Shown: piece by piece, positions 18,257 to 27,327 of the stretch
How positions within the stretch are numbered: position 1 is the stretch's first letter
Layout: every line of letters starts with the position of its first letter
Source of the DNA: Oleispira antarctica RB-8
GTDB lineage: Bacteria; Pseudomonadota; Gammaproteobacteria; Pseudomonadales; Oceanobacteraceae
Assembly (NCBI GenBank): GCA_000967895.1
Contig: FO203512.1
Coordinates: 1,697,350 to 1,761,349, forward strand
DNA length: 64,000 nt
Direction of reading: 5' to 3'
Translations under genes and position numbers: made by a program
Notes under the pieces: model-generated
The model's input: the letters and a program-made list of their open reading frames with translations, nothing else
Told to the model about the DNA's origin: nothing
The model's database searches: none

Positions 18257-19489
18257 GTGAATCCAGCAGAGTATAAAGAGATCATCCTCGGCGTTGTGTT
18301 GTTTACTGTCATCGTACTTTCTTTAGTGGCAGTTATTTTAAGCGCACGAGCTAAGTTAGTTAGTTCGGGTAAGGTAAAGATCGTAATCAACGGTGAGAAG
18401 ACGGTTGAAACCGAAGCGGGCGGTAAGTTGTTGCAAACGCTTGCGGCCAACGAAGTTTTCCTCTCGTCTGCCTGTGGTGGTGGCGGTACTTGTGCACAGT
18501 GTAAGTGTAAAGTGACTGATGGCGGTGGCTCTATGCTACCGACAGAAGAATCTCACTTCACTAAAGGTGAGGCCCGTGAAGGCTGGCGCTTATCTTGCCA
18601 AGTTCCCGTTAAACAGGACATGGTTGTAGAAGTACCTGAAGAAGTATTTGGTGTTAAGAAGTGGGAAACGATTGTTGAATCGAATCCTAACGTAGCAACG
18701 TTCATTAAAGAGCTGACTTTGCGTTTGCCTGAAGGTGAGATTGTTGACTTCCGTGCTGGTGGTTATGTTCAGCTTGAGTGCCCTCCGTTTGAGATTAATT
18801 TCTCTGACTTCGATATCGAAAAAGAATATCGCGGTGACTGGGAACACTTTAAGTTCTTCGAGCATAAGTGCATCAATACTGAAGATACTATTCGTGCATA
18901 CTCTATGGCGAATTACCCAGAAGAGCAGGGTGTAGTGAAGTTCAATATTCGTATTGCAACGCCACCTCCAGGCACGACCGGTATTAACCCAGGTATCATG
19001 TCTTCTTACGTATTCAACTTGAAGCCAGGCGACAAGGTGATGGTATACGGTCCATTTGGTGAATTCTTCGCTAAAGAAACCGATGCTGAGATGGTCTTCG
19101 TAGGCGGTGGTGCTGGTATGGCCCCAATGCGTTCGCACATCTTTGATCAGCTTAAACGCTTGAAATCAGATCGTAAGATCAGCTTCTGGTACGGTGCTCG
19201 TTCTTTGAAAGAGTTATTCTACAAAGAAGATTATGACGGTCTAGCCGCTGAGTTCCCGAACTTTAAATGGCACGTTGCCATGTCTGATCCACAGCCAGAA
19301 GATAACTGGGAAGGTTTAACAGGTTTCATCCACAATGTATTGTTGGAAGAATACTTGAAAGATCACCCAGCGCCTGAAGATTGTGAGTATTACATGTGTG
19401 GACCACCTATCATGAACCAATCAGTGATCACCATGCTTGAAGCAATGGGTGTTGAACCTGAGAACATCATGTTGGATGACTTTGGTTGA
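18257..19489 (+). CDS. nqrF: Na+-NQR subunit F (NADH dehydrogenase, flavoprotein)
   Basis: 410 residues starting at GTG with TAAGGAG upstream. An N-terminal anchor ([20 protein letters not shown]) is followed by a plant-type 2Fe-2S domain with Cys73, Cys79, Cys82 and Cys114. Then comes an FAD domain with [10 protein letters not shown] and an NADH domain with [11 protein letters not shown] and a C-terminal MCGPP. It is the electron entry site of the complex. It ends the operon; nqrM, which often follows, is not present before the terminator. Confidence 0.96.
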   Translation: MNPAEYKEIILGVVLFTVIVLSLVAVILSARAKLVSSGKVKIVINGEKTVETEAGGKLLQTLAANEVFLSSACGGGGTCAQCKCKVTDGGGSMLPTEESHFTKGEAREGWRLSCQVPVKQDMVVEVPEEVFGVKKWETIVESNPNVATFIKELTLRLPEGEIVDFRAGGYVQLECPPFEINFSDFDIEKEYRGDWEHFKFFEHKCINTEDTIRAYSMANYPEEQGVVKFNIRIATPPPGTTGINPGIMSSYVFNLKPGDKVMVYGPFGEFFAKETDAEMVFVGGGAGMAPMRSHIFDQLKRLKSDRKISFWYGARSLKELFYKEDYDGLAAEFPNFKWHVAMSDPQPEDNWEGLTGFIHNVLLEEYLKDHPAPEDCEYYMCGPPIMNQSVITMLEAMGVEPENIMLDDFG

Positions 19490-19535
19490 TTCTCATTATT
19501 AGAGAATAACCAACGACTCTGGTTAAACAGAGTCC

Positions 19536-19577
19536 AAAAAAGCCGTATTAGAAGAAATTCTAATACGGCTTTTTTTA
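19536..19577 (+). terminator. Rho-independent terminator of nqr operon
   Basis: An 18-bp perfect stem (19536-19553 with 19558-19575) closed by a GAAA tetraloop, ending in a run of T. The A run on the left arm would also let it work for minus-strand transcription. Confidence 0.93.
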
Positions 19578-19700
19578 TGGATACGGTTTTATAAAATTAT
19601 GATCTCTTGTGATACTTCTGTTAGAACTCTGTGAAATCTATGTTAACTATGGCGTTTAGTCTTGTAAGGGTTCCAACCAGAATCTAATAAAGGACAGATC

Positions 19701-20396
19701 ATGAAAACTAAATTTTTACTTTCAATGCTCCCGTTAAGCTTGGCCAGTGCCATGGCATTCTCGCAATCCATTGATGTGCAAGTAACGAACCTGACTCACG
19801 GTATGAATTTTACGCCGGTATTGGTTAGTGCACATGACGGCAATACGCATTTGTTTACAGCAGGGCAAGCCGCGACTGTTGCGCTTCAAGCGATGGCCGA
19901 AGGTGGCAATACTGCACCGTTAATCACAGCCAGTGCAGGAACGGTTGTGAATACGAATAACATTGCGAATGGTTTATTGGCTCCGTCTGCGAGCTCACCT
20001 GTTACGGCTATTGAAACAGGTGTTAATACGCATCTATCAATTGTGGCTATGATGCTGCCCACTAATGATGGCTTTATCGGTCTTGATGGTTGGAAAATCC
20101 CAACGGAAGTCGGCACTTATACGGTCTATTTGAACGGTTACGATGCGGGGACTGAAGTAAACGACGAGATTATCGATACTGTTAATGGTGGTGCAGATGA
20201 TGGTATTCCAGGGGCGCCAGGTATGGATGCAGGTACGGGGGCTAGCGGTGTTACGGATATGGAAACCAATACAACGGTTCATATACATCGTGGTAATACT
20301 GGCGATACCAGTTTAACCGCAGGTATTAGCGATGTAGATAGTCGTATTCACCGTTGGTTGAACCCTGTAGCCAAAGTAGTTGTGACCGTTAAATAG
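19701..20396 (+). CDS. Secreted spondin-domain protein
   Basis: 231 residues with a signal peptide (cut near SAMAFS-QS) and a spondin-N-type beta-sandwich domain: IDVQVTNLTHGMNFTPVLVSAHD at the start, LQAMAEGGNTAPL, then PTNDGFIGLDG in the middle and VHIHRGN near the end. Bacterial spondin-domain proteins are exported and of unknown function; the animal fold binds extracellular matrix. The gene is paired with a lipoprotein paralogue five codons downstream, so the two probably act together at the envelope. AAGGA precedes ATG 19701. Confidence 0.8.
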   Translation: MKTKFLLSMLPLSLASAMAFSQSIDVQVTNLTHGMNFTPVLVSAHDGNTHLFTAGQAATVALQAMAEGGNTAPLITASAGTVVNTNNIANGLLAPSASSPVTAIETGVNTHLSIVAMMLPTNDGFIGLDGWKIPTEVGTYTVYLNGYDAGTEVNDEIIDTVNGGADDGIPGAPGMDAGTGASGVTDMETNTTVHIHRGNTGDTSLTAGISDVDSRIHRWLNPVAKVVVTVK

Positions 20397-20407
20397 GAGT
20401 TTTGAAT

Positions 20408-21148
20408 ATGAAATATTTAAACCGAAAAGCGGGTACATTGGCTATTGCCCTATTCAGTGCCAGTTTGCTGAGTGCGTGTGGTGGTGGCAGCAGTAGCAGT
20501 AATAATGACGTTGTTGCGGGTATTGAAACTAAGACGGCATCTTATGAGATTGCTGTGACGAATCTAACGAGTAATCAACCATTATCACCGTTGCTCGCAC
20601 AACTTCACCGCAGTGATTACCGTGCTTGGGTTATAGGGACGTCAGCGTCTGAGGGCCTTGAACTATTGGCGGAAGGCGGTGATAACAATACGCTACTTAA
20701 TGCACCGTCATCTCATGTATACAGTGCTGTATCGGGAGTAGGCGCCGTAGCACCAGGGGCTGGTAGTATATTTAGTATCGCAGCGGATGTTAATTCTGAG
20801 ATGAGTTCTGATCTCAAGCTAACCCTCATTAGTATGTTAGTGAATACTAATGATGCATTTGTTGGGAAAACAGGCATTGATTTATCGAGTTTAGACGTCG
20901 GTGAGACGGTAAAGCATTATTTACCTATCTATGATTCAGGAACCGAAGCCAATAGTGAATTGCAGGGAACCATTCCTGGACCTGCTGATGGCGGCGAAGG
21001 ATTTAATATGGCGCGTGATGATGTTGATTATGTGGCAAGGCACCCGGGGATTGTTGGAATTGATCACGGGTACACTGAATCTGTTCTGAACAGTACTCAT
21101 GGTTTTGATTCGCCAGCAGCCGTTCTAACGATTACTCGCACTGAGTAA
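20408..21148 (+). CDS. Spondin-domain lipoprotein
   Basis: 246 residues from ATG 20408, with AGGAG eight bases before; the TTG at 20402 is rejected. The signal peptide ends in the lipobox LSAC, followed by GGGSSSS, so the protein should be lipid-anchored in the outer membrane. The rest is a spondin-like domain parallel to its neighbour (YEIAVTNLTSNQPLSPLLAQLH; ELLAEGGDN; LVNTNDAFVGKTGID; ARHPGIVGIDHG). It forms a two-gene operon with 19701 that closes at the hairpin 21164-21206. Confidence 0.8.
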   Translation: MKYLNRKAGTLAIALFSASLLSACGGGSSSSNNDVVAGIETKTASYEIAVTNLTSNQPLSPLLAQLHRSDYRAWVIGTSASEGLELLAEGGDNNTLLNAPSSHVYSAVSGVGAVAPGAGSIFSIAADVNSEMSSDLKLTLISMLVNTNDAFVGKTGIDLSSLDVGETVKHYLPIYDSGTEANSELQGTIPGPADGGEGFNMARDDVDYVARHPGIVGIDHGYTESVLNSTHGFDSPAAVLTITRTE

Positions 21149-21163
21149 TAGAAGAAGGCAAAG

Positions 21164-21206
21164 CCCATGACCTATCTCATTAAGCAAATGAGTATAGCGT
21201 CATGGG
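21164..21206 (+). terminator. Terminator-like hairpin after spondin genes
   Basis: Long stem from cccatgacctatctcatt and aatgagtatagcgtcatggg with two single-base bulges, followed by a T-rich tract (aactttcattctttc). Confidence 0.6.
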
Positions 21207-21327
21207 AACTTTCATTCTTTCACTTCATCAAAGTTAGCTTAATGCTAAAGCATATCTAGCACATCTCATTATTAACTCAGGTTGATAATTCGTGGCTCAT
21301 CCCAAAACTAAGCGCTGCTGACACATC

Positions 21328-22029
21328 ATGAATAAACGAATTTTAGTGGTCGAAGATGATCAAGATATTAATAAGTTGATTGCCATGAATCTTAAAGACA
21401 TGAATCACGATGTCGATACTTGCGATAATGGTCGGCGAGGATTTTCTATGGCTAGAGAAGGGCAATACGACTTGATGATCTTGGATTTAATGCTGCCAGA
21501 AATGGATGGTTTGGAGATTTGCAGAGATCTAAGGAGCGCTAACGTATTAACGCCTATTTTGATGTTAACGGCTCGAGACAGTGAAGCCGACAGGGTCGTA
21601 GGGTTGGAAATGGGAGCTGATGATTATTTAACAAAACCTTTTAGCGTACGCGAATTGCAGGCTCGTGTTAAAGCCATGCTTAGACGGATGGATATGTTAA
21701 ATAAACCTGTACCTCAATCAGATGAACTGGTGATTGATAATCTCGTGATTAATGCGGGTCGGCGTAAGGTGCTATTGAATAATCAAGACATAGAGTTAAC
21801 CAGTACAGAATTTGATTTACTGATTTACATGGCTCGTCAGCCTGGAATGGTATTCAGTCGTGCTCAGTTATTGGATAGCGTATGGGGTTATCAGCACAGT
21901 GGGTATGAGCATACCGTGAATTCTCATATCAATCGTTTGCGTAATAAATTAGAGCAAGACCCATCTAAACCCGAATATATTTTAACGGTTTGGGGTGTAG
22001 GGTATAAGTTTGGTGGCAGTAATCGTTAA
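21328..22029 (+). CDS. OmpR-family response regulator
   Basis: 233 residues. Receiver domain 1-118 has the acidic pocket VVEDDQD, the phospho-acceptor Asp53 (MILDLMLPEMDG), Thr in MLTARD and Lys in YLTKPF. The C-terminal winged helix (about 135-230) ends in HTVNSHINRLRNKLE...WGVGYKF. It is co-transcribed with the kinase that follows after three bases. The spondin pair directly upstream on the same strand is a plausible target or partner. Confidence 0.92.
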   Translation: MNKRILVVEDDQDINKLIAMNLKDMNHDVDTCDNGRRGFSMAREGQYDLMILDLMLPEMDGLEICRDLRSANVLTPILMLTARDSEADRVVGLEMGADDYLTKPFSVRELQARVKAMLRRMDMLNKPVPQSDELVIDNLVINAGRRKVLLNNQDIELTSTEFDLLIYMARQPGMVFSRAQLLDSVWGYQHSGYEHTVNSHINRLRNKLEQDPSKPEYILTVWGVGYKFGGSNR

Positions 22030-22032
22030 TGA

Positions 22033-23565
22033 ATGGGTTATATCTTTATGCGTAGCTTTGTATTTTCTTTTTACAGTAAATTGTCATTAGGTTTAGTTTT
22101 TAGCTTTATTTCCGTGGGCATTGTTTTATTGGTTTTGGCGCAGTACTTAACCCGCAGTTATCAAAATGAAGTGGAGCAAAAGCTACACCACCAATTGGCA
22201 GAGCATGTTGTACACGACAATAAACTTTTACAGGATGGAGAGATAGATGACGCTGCATTAAAAACAGCATTTCATTCTATGATGATTCTTGGGCCTAGTT
22301 TTGAATTCTATATTCTTGGCCCTCAAGGAGAGGTGAAAACATACTCCGCTGATCCTTTGCGAATAAAAAAACACGTCGTTGATATTCAACCCATACAGGA
22401 TTTTTTAAGTAATCAATCAAACTTGCCTATTCTTGGGGATGATCCCAGAAGTGAAGATAATCATAAAATATTTTCGGCGGCGCCTATTTTCGAGAACATT
22501 GAAGGGGAAGACGTTTTACAGGGTTATTTGTATATTATCATCGGCGGAGAAATTTACGATGGCATCGTCGATATATTGCAACAGAGCCATATTTTATCAA
22601 TAGCGGTTTGGAGCTTGGCCCTAGCGATGCTCTTTGGTTTATTGGTTATTCTTATTTTATTTTTTTTGTTAACGCGACCACTGCGCCGTTTAACGCAAGA
22701 TATGCAGCAGTTTAGACAAGAAGGCTTTAAGTATGATCAATTGCCAGCATCTCAGTGGCAGCAGAACTCTGCCGATGAAATAGAACGTTTAGGCAGTACC
22801 TTTAACGAAATGGCTAATACACTGAACATTCAATATCAAAAAGTAAAAAATACAGATGAATTGCGTCGAGAATTGATCTCGTATGTCTCTCATGATTTAC
22901 GCACTCCTTTAGCGTCTTTACAGGGGTATTTAGAAACGTGGTCGTTAAAAAATAATGAGTTAACAGCGCAAGAGGGTGAAGAACTTATTAATGTTGCTAT
23001 GAAAAATGCACAGCACATGAGTCGCTTAATTGAGCAGCTTTTTGAACTCGCCCATTTAGACAGTGAAACAGTCACCCTGAGCACCGAGCCATTAGGCATT
23101 GCTGAGTTTGCGCAAGATGTATTGCAAAAAATGACTCTGGAAGCCAATAAAAAACAAGTAAGCCTAGACGTAGAGCCAAAAGATCCTTCGATAATGGTCA
23201 TGGCAAATGTTGAGAAACTAGAGAATGTTTTCACCAATTTAATTGATAATGCACTGCGTCATTGTAAAGCGGGTGATCATATTAAAATTGAAATATTGCC
23301 CTCAGTGACTGCTGGTCAATTAAGTGTGAGTGTAAAAGATACTGGCTTTGGCATTGCCGAAAAAGATTTGCCCCTTATTTTTGATGCTCATTTTAGAGCC
23401 AGTAATAGCGTAAGAGGAAAGGGCCGAAATAGCGGTTTAGGTTTGGCTATTAGTAAACGCATTGTTGAATTGCACGGCTCTAGGTTGAGAGTGAGCAGTC
23501 AGCTTGGTAGAGGCACTGAATTTTCATTCGATTTAAAAGCAGCACAATTAATAGGCACACGATAG
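22033..23565 (+). CDS. Membrane sensor histidine kinase
   Basis: 510 residues (Met6 at 22048 is an alternative start). A first membrane helix (about 15-38) and a second (about 190-215) enclose a ~150-residue periplasmic sensor domain. HAMP follows, then the H-box SHDLRTPLASLQGY with His287, N-box NLIDNALRH, DTGFGIAEKD and GLGLAISKRIVELHG. It phosphorylates the adjacent OmpR-type regulator; the signal is unknown. The end lies five bases from the convergent AraC gene. Confidence 0.92.
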   Translation: MGYIFMRSFVFSFYSKLSLGLVFSFISVGIVLLVLAQYLTRSYQNEVEQKLHHQLAEHVVHDNKLLQDGEIDDAALKTAFHSMMILGPSFEFYILGPQGEVKTYSADPLRIKKHVVDIQPIQDFLSNQSNLPILGDDPRSEDNHKIFSAAPIFENIEGEDVLQGYLYIIIGGEIYDGIVDILQQSHILSIAVWSLALAMLFGLLVILILFFLLTRPLRRLTQDMQQFRQEGFKYDQLPASQWQQNSADEIERLGSTFNEMANTLNIQYQKVKNTDELRRELISYVSHDLRTPLASLQGYLETWSLKNNELTAQEGEELINVAMKNAQHMSRLIEQLFELAHLDSETVTLSTEPLGIAEFAQDVLQKMTLEANKKQVSLDVEPKDPSIMVMANVEKLENVFTNLIDNALRHCKAGDHIKIEILPSVTAGQLSVSVKDTGFGIAEKDLPLIFDAHFRASNSVRGKGRNSGLGLAISKRIVELHGSRLRVSSQLGRGTEFSFDLKAAQLIGTR

Positions 23566-23570
23566 GCTGT

Positions 23571-24599
23571 TTATTTTATGAGTGCTTGATAATCTTTTGG
23601 TGTTAATCCTGTCCAGCGCTTGAATGCTTTATGAAAAGCACTGTTATCGCTAAAACCCATTTGGAAAGCGATTTCACAGATTGTTAATTGTTTATTGCTC
23701 AATAATTGTTTGGCTTGTTGAGTGCGAAAATATTTAAGCTCGTCTTGAAAATTTGTCCCCTCTTGCTGAAGCCGACGTTGTAGTGTTCTTGGAGTGATAT
23801 TGAACAGTTGAGCAATACTGTCAATATCCGCCGTAAAGCTTACACCCTGTACTTGAAAATAACGCCACAGCCTTAATGTTAACGCGTCTTGGTTTTCGAC
23901 TTCATGTAGAAGTTGATGCAATTCAACATTTAATAAGTCGGCAACTCTTGGGTTTGGGTTATAAATGGGGGATTCTAATATCGCCAGTGGGAAAATGGCT
24001 TGATTGTGTTCTTGTTCAAACAACACTTTTGTTTTTAAAATGCGTTCATATTCTGCCTGATCAGCAGCAGGCTTATGGCGGAAGTGAATCTCAATCGGGC
24101 GGTTATGCTCACCATAATCTTTGTTCATAACAAACAGGCCAATATTGATGAGCGCAGAAATATCCTGTTCAATAATGTGGCGAATGTTTTCAGCTTCGTA
24201 TTGCTGGGAATAAATACGATTTACGGCACAGTCATTTTCAATGATGACTTCAGACACAAATATGTTGTTGATTATAAATTCAACAGACAGAATACTGTCT
24301 AAGGCTTCAGCCAAATTATTACAATTCATCATGATTTGACCTAGCAAACCATAATCACTGGGATGTATCTTTTCACCGACGTGCAAGCCAATAATTGGAT
24401 CTTGAGTGATCAGTTCTGCACTTTGCCAAGCTTCATTCAGCGTCGCTAAGGGCACTCGATTAAAATAATATTCCTGTTCACTATACTGCCCTGTTAGCGC
24501 CTTAATCTCGGGGGACTGAAAGCCTATTCGCTCTAATGCATTATTAATAATGTTTAGGTAGTGAATGCTAACTGAAGGATGCTTGTGGGCGTTTGGCAT
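23571..24599 (-). CDS. AraC-family regulator (Arabinose_bd type)
   Basis: 342 residues. The N-terminal ~200 residues are the OruR/ArgR-like ligand domain (GLLGQIMMNCNNLAEAL, then PIEIHFRHKPAADQ...F). The C-terminal double helix-turn-helix (LFNITPRTLQRRLQQEGTNF; ICEIAFQMGFSDNSAFHKAF) is complete. The gene is divergent from the phospholipase-like gene at 24886, with 286 bp between, so regulation of that gene or the whole exoenzyme island is likely but inferred. Confidence 0.9.
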   Translation of the reverse strand: MPNAHKHPSVSIHYLNIINNALERIGFQSPEIKALTGQYSEQEYYFNRVPLATLNEAWQSAELITQDPIIGLHVGEKIHPSDYGLLGQIMMNCNNLAEALDSILSVEFIINNIFVSEVIIENDCAVNRIYSQQYEAENIRHIIEQDISALINIGLFVMNKDYGEHNRPIEIHFRHKPAADQAEYERILKTKVLFEQEHNQAIFPLAILESPIYNPNPRVADLLNVELHQLLHEVENQDALTLRLWRYFQVQGVSFTADIDSIAQLFNITPRTLQRRLQQEGTNFQDELKYFRTQQAKQLLSNKQLTICEIAFQMGFSDNSAFHKAFKRWTGLTPKDYQALIK

Positions 24600-24885
24600 G
24601 GTTATATTTTTTATGTTTAGGAAGGAGGCAGTATAAATACAAATGAAACTATAGTACCTATTCTGGGGTCGTATTGGCTTCGTTTGACCTAAATTAAATT
24701 TATCAGATTCTATTTATGAAGTAATGCTTTCGTATTATTTAGTTGCAGTATCATGCAGGCAATGCAGTTCAGTAAGGTGGCGTAATAAAGTGGCGTAATA
24801 GGTCAGTTAACTGTCATCTTTGGATGATGTATCAGGTATTAATTTCTCTTATTTTAGTCAGGTAATATAAAAATAAGAGAAAAAC

Positions 24886-27105
24886 ATGAAAAAACATCTT
24901 TTTCAATCAGTCTTAGCGGGCAGCTTGATGGGTCTTAGTCATACGGTTTTTGCTTTTAGCGGCGCTCCGTCTGTTATTGCGACGGATAATACAGCCATCG
25001 CCAATCATCAGCAAAGCTGGGAATTCAAAGCTTTGGCTCATCAGAATATGCTTGATAACGCCGTGCCTATGTCTCAAGGTTTTAATGTAATGGGCCATAA
25101 CGCCTACAACAGCTCCGCTTATAGCTCTTTGGTTCATCTCGACCCTAATCATAAATTAACCATCACTGAGCTATTGGACTTAGGTGTTCGTACAATTGAA
25201 ATGGATTACCACTGGGTATGGCAAACAAAGGATCTTCCAGGAAGTAGTGCGCTATTAATGTGCCACGCTGGGGATGACGATTTTGGCTGTAGTGGCCTTG
25301 AGCGCTATTTAAAAGAGGGTGTTAATGAAGTTAATAACTGGGTTCGCAAAAATCCAAAAGAAGTTGTCACCCTCTATTTTCAAGATGATGCGGAAGGCCA
25401 TGATGCTGAGTTAGTCAGCGCCGTATCTGCTATTGATGATTTGATTTACAAGCAGCCTGCGGGTCAGTGTGATGATTTCTCGACCATGGTTCAAACCACA
25501 ACAGAAGAAGATGTTTTAAAGGCTAATAAGCAAATTGTGATCATGGGCAGTAGCTGCACTGGTCGTGGCCCTTGGACAGGGTATTCGTGGAATAGCATTC
25601 ATAACTGGGTAGCGGGTGGTGGTCAGTCAATTTTAGATAAGTCAGAAACTGATTGTCTCGCCGACACCGCCAAACAAGAGGGTGCTCACCGCATCTGGGA
25701 AGATATGACCAACCTTGGCCGCGCCTTTGGTGATCCAGGTCCTAAGATTGATGCTGCTTTAGCCGTTAAAGCAGGGCGTTGTGGTATTACGGCGTTATCA
25801 CTCGATATGATCAGTATCGGTGATTCTCGCATGAAGGCTTCCATTTGGAGTTGGGCAGAGTTGCAGCCGAATAATTACAATGATGCAGAAGATTGTGCAT
25901 TGTCTATGGCTAACGGTCGCTTTGATGACTGGGCCTGTGGTGCTTATCATCCTTATGCTTGTAAAACTGAAGGTGGCAAGCAATGGGCGATTTCTCAGCA
26001 AGCGGGTACTCACTCAACGGATGCAGGCCAAGCGGCTTGCCAGTCATTAGGGACTCAATGGCAGTTTGCTGTTCCAACAAATAGTCAGCAAAATGAAATG
26101 TTAAAAGCGGCTAAGTCAGCAAGTGGCGCCCGCTATGCGTGGCTTGATTACAGTGATGCCGTAGAAGAAGGTGTCTGGAAAACGTCTAAGCATGACGTAG
26201 ATTATGGCAATGGCACCATTTCTTTAAATGCTTTGAAATCTGGTTTAACTTATGAATTTTACATGAAAGCGACACGCAATAATTGTGAATTGCAGTGGCA
26301 GGGTGGTGATGAAGGAACGGGTGAGCGTAATGCCAAGTTTGATTGCATGGCAAAAGGCGATCCTATGTTCTTTTCTGCTGATAATGCACCCACTACGAAT
26401 AGTGATGGCAGTGTCAGCATTCATGGTGTGATTAAAACCCGTGCGGGTGGCCATACTTGTGGTCTTGAGTGGGACGGTTCAGAGGCTGGCGGCGAACGTA
26501 ATGCCAAGTTTGATTGTTCTGGCAGCGCTGATCCTTTAACGATTATTAGTTATCCAGGTGGCTTTACCGAACGAGTTCGTATTACGTCGGATAACAATTG
26601 TGGCTTACAGTGGGCAGGTGGTGATGCAGACAGCGATGGTGAACGTAATGCTAAGTTTGATTGTGGCCCAGCTTGGGATGACATGACCTTGTATGGCGTT
26701 AAATTGCCTTCTGAATATCGTGAATTGAAAGTGCTGGGCAAATGTATTGATGTTGCTCCTAGCAATTTTAGCAACGGTGCCAATGCGTACCTTTGGGATT
26801 GTCATGGAGCTGATTGGCAGAAGTGGTACCACGAGCCTGGTACAGGTCTGATTCGCAGCAAGCATAATCCTAATTTCTGTTTAGACAGCACTGATGGTAA
26901 TGACGATTTCACCAACGTAGGGATTTGGGCTTGTGAAAACCATCCTAATCTACAGTGGGATGTGGTGGGCGATACGATTCGTCCACGTAAAAATCATTCG
27001 CTGGCGTTAGATATACTTTATGGTAATACCGATAACGGTGCCAATCTTCAGCTTTATAAAGCTGACGGGAATGCCGCGCAGCAATTTAGCTTTGGCAGTA
27101 ATTAA
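24886..27105 (+). CDS. Secreted PI-PLC-like protein with Cys/Trp repeats and ricin-B lectin tail
   Basis: 739 residues. Signal peptide cut after VFA (about 23). Residues 60-330 resemble the PI-PLC-X TIM barrel: GHNAYNSS with His71, VRTIEMD, then MCHAGDDD with His127 and EVVTLYFQDD. A C-type-lectin-like patch follows (CQSLGTQWQFAVPTNSQQNE). Three copies of a short motif, CxLxW...GERNAKFDC, occur at 466-487, 523-544 and 570-593. The last ~130 residues are a ricin-B-like domain (CLDSTDG, CIDVAPSN, NLQWDVV, AAQQFSF). It should cleave phospholipid head groups or act as a carbohydrate-targeted phosphodiesterase outside the cell; the substrate is inference. TGTCATCT at 24812 resembles repeats upstream of 28960. 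Confidence 0.82.
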   Translation: MKKHLFQSVLAGSLMGLSHTVFAFSGAPSVIATDNTAIANHQQSWEFKALAHQNMLDNAVPMSQGFNVMGHNAYNSSAYSSLVHLDPNHKLTITELLDLGVRTIEMDYHWVWQTKDLPGSSALLMCHAGDDDFGCSGLERYLKEGVNEVNNWVRKNPKEVVTLYFQDDAEGHDAELVSAVSAIDDLIYKQPAGQCDDFSTMVQTTTEEDVLKANKQIVIMGSSCTGRGPWTGYSWNSIHNWVAGGGQSILDKSETDCLADTAKQEGAHRIWEDMTNLGRAFGDPGPKIDAALAVKAGRCGITALSLDMISIGDSRMKASIWSWAELQPNNYNDAEDCALSMANGRFDDWACGAYHPYACKTEGGKQWAISQQAGTHSTDAGQAACQSLGTQWQFAVPTNSQQNEMLKAAKSASGARYAWLDYSDAVEEGVWKTSKHDVDYGNGTISLNALKSGLTYEFYMKATRNNCELQWQGGDEGTGERNAKFDCMAKGDPMFFSADNAPTTNSDGSVSIHGVIKTRAGGHTCGLEWDGSEAGGERNAKFDCSGSADPLTIISYPGGFTERVRITSDNNCGLQWAGGDADSDGERNAKFDCGPAWDDMTLYGVKLPSEYRELKVLGKCIDVAPSNFSNGANAYLWDCHGADWQKWYHEPGTGLIRSKHNPNFCLDSTDGNDDFTNVGIWACENHPNLQWDVVGDTIRPRKNHSLALDILYGNTDNGANLQLYKADGNAAQQFSFGSN

Positions 27106-27185
27106 CATCTTTTTGTTGAACGTCGATTCACTAAATTGGTAGGTTCTATTTGCCATAGTTTTTATTAGTGGTTGTACCTATCATG

Positions 27186-27222
27186 ATAATGATCGAGTAG
27201 TTTTAAGCTGCTCGATCATTAT
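27186..27222 (+). terminator. Terminator-like hairpin after 739-residue gene
   Basis: 15-bp stem with one G-T pair (ataatgatcgagtag / ctgctcgatcattat), 7-base loop, followed by a T-rich tract (tctatttcttattgttctt). Confidence 0.7.
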
Positions 27223-27327
27223 TCTATTTCTTATTGTTCTTCCTACCAATTACTGCTTTAATCTGACTCAAGTACAAATAATGTACTGCTATAAATAATA
27301 AAAATAAAACCACTGTCAGGTATCTAC

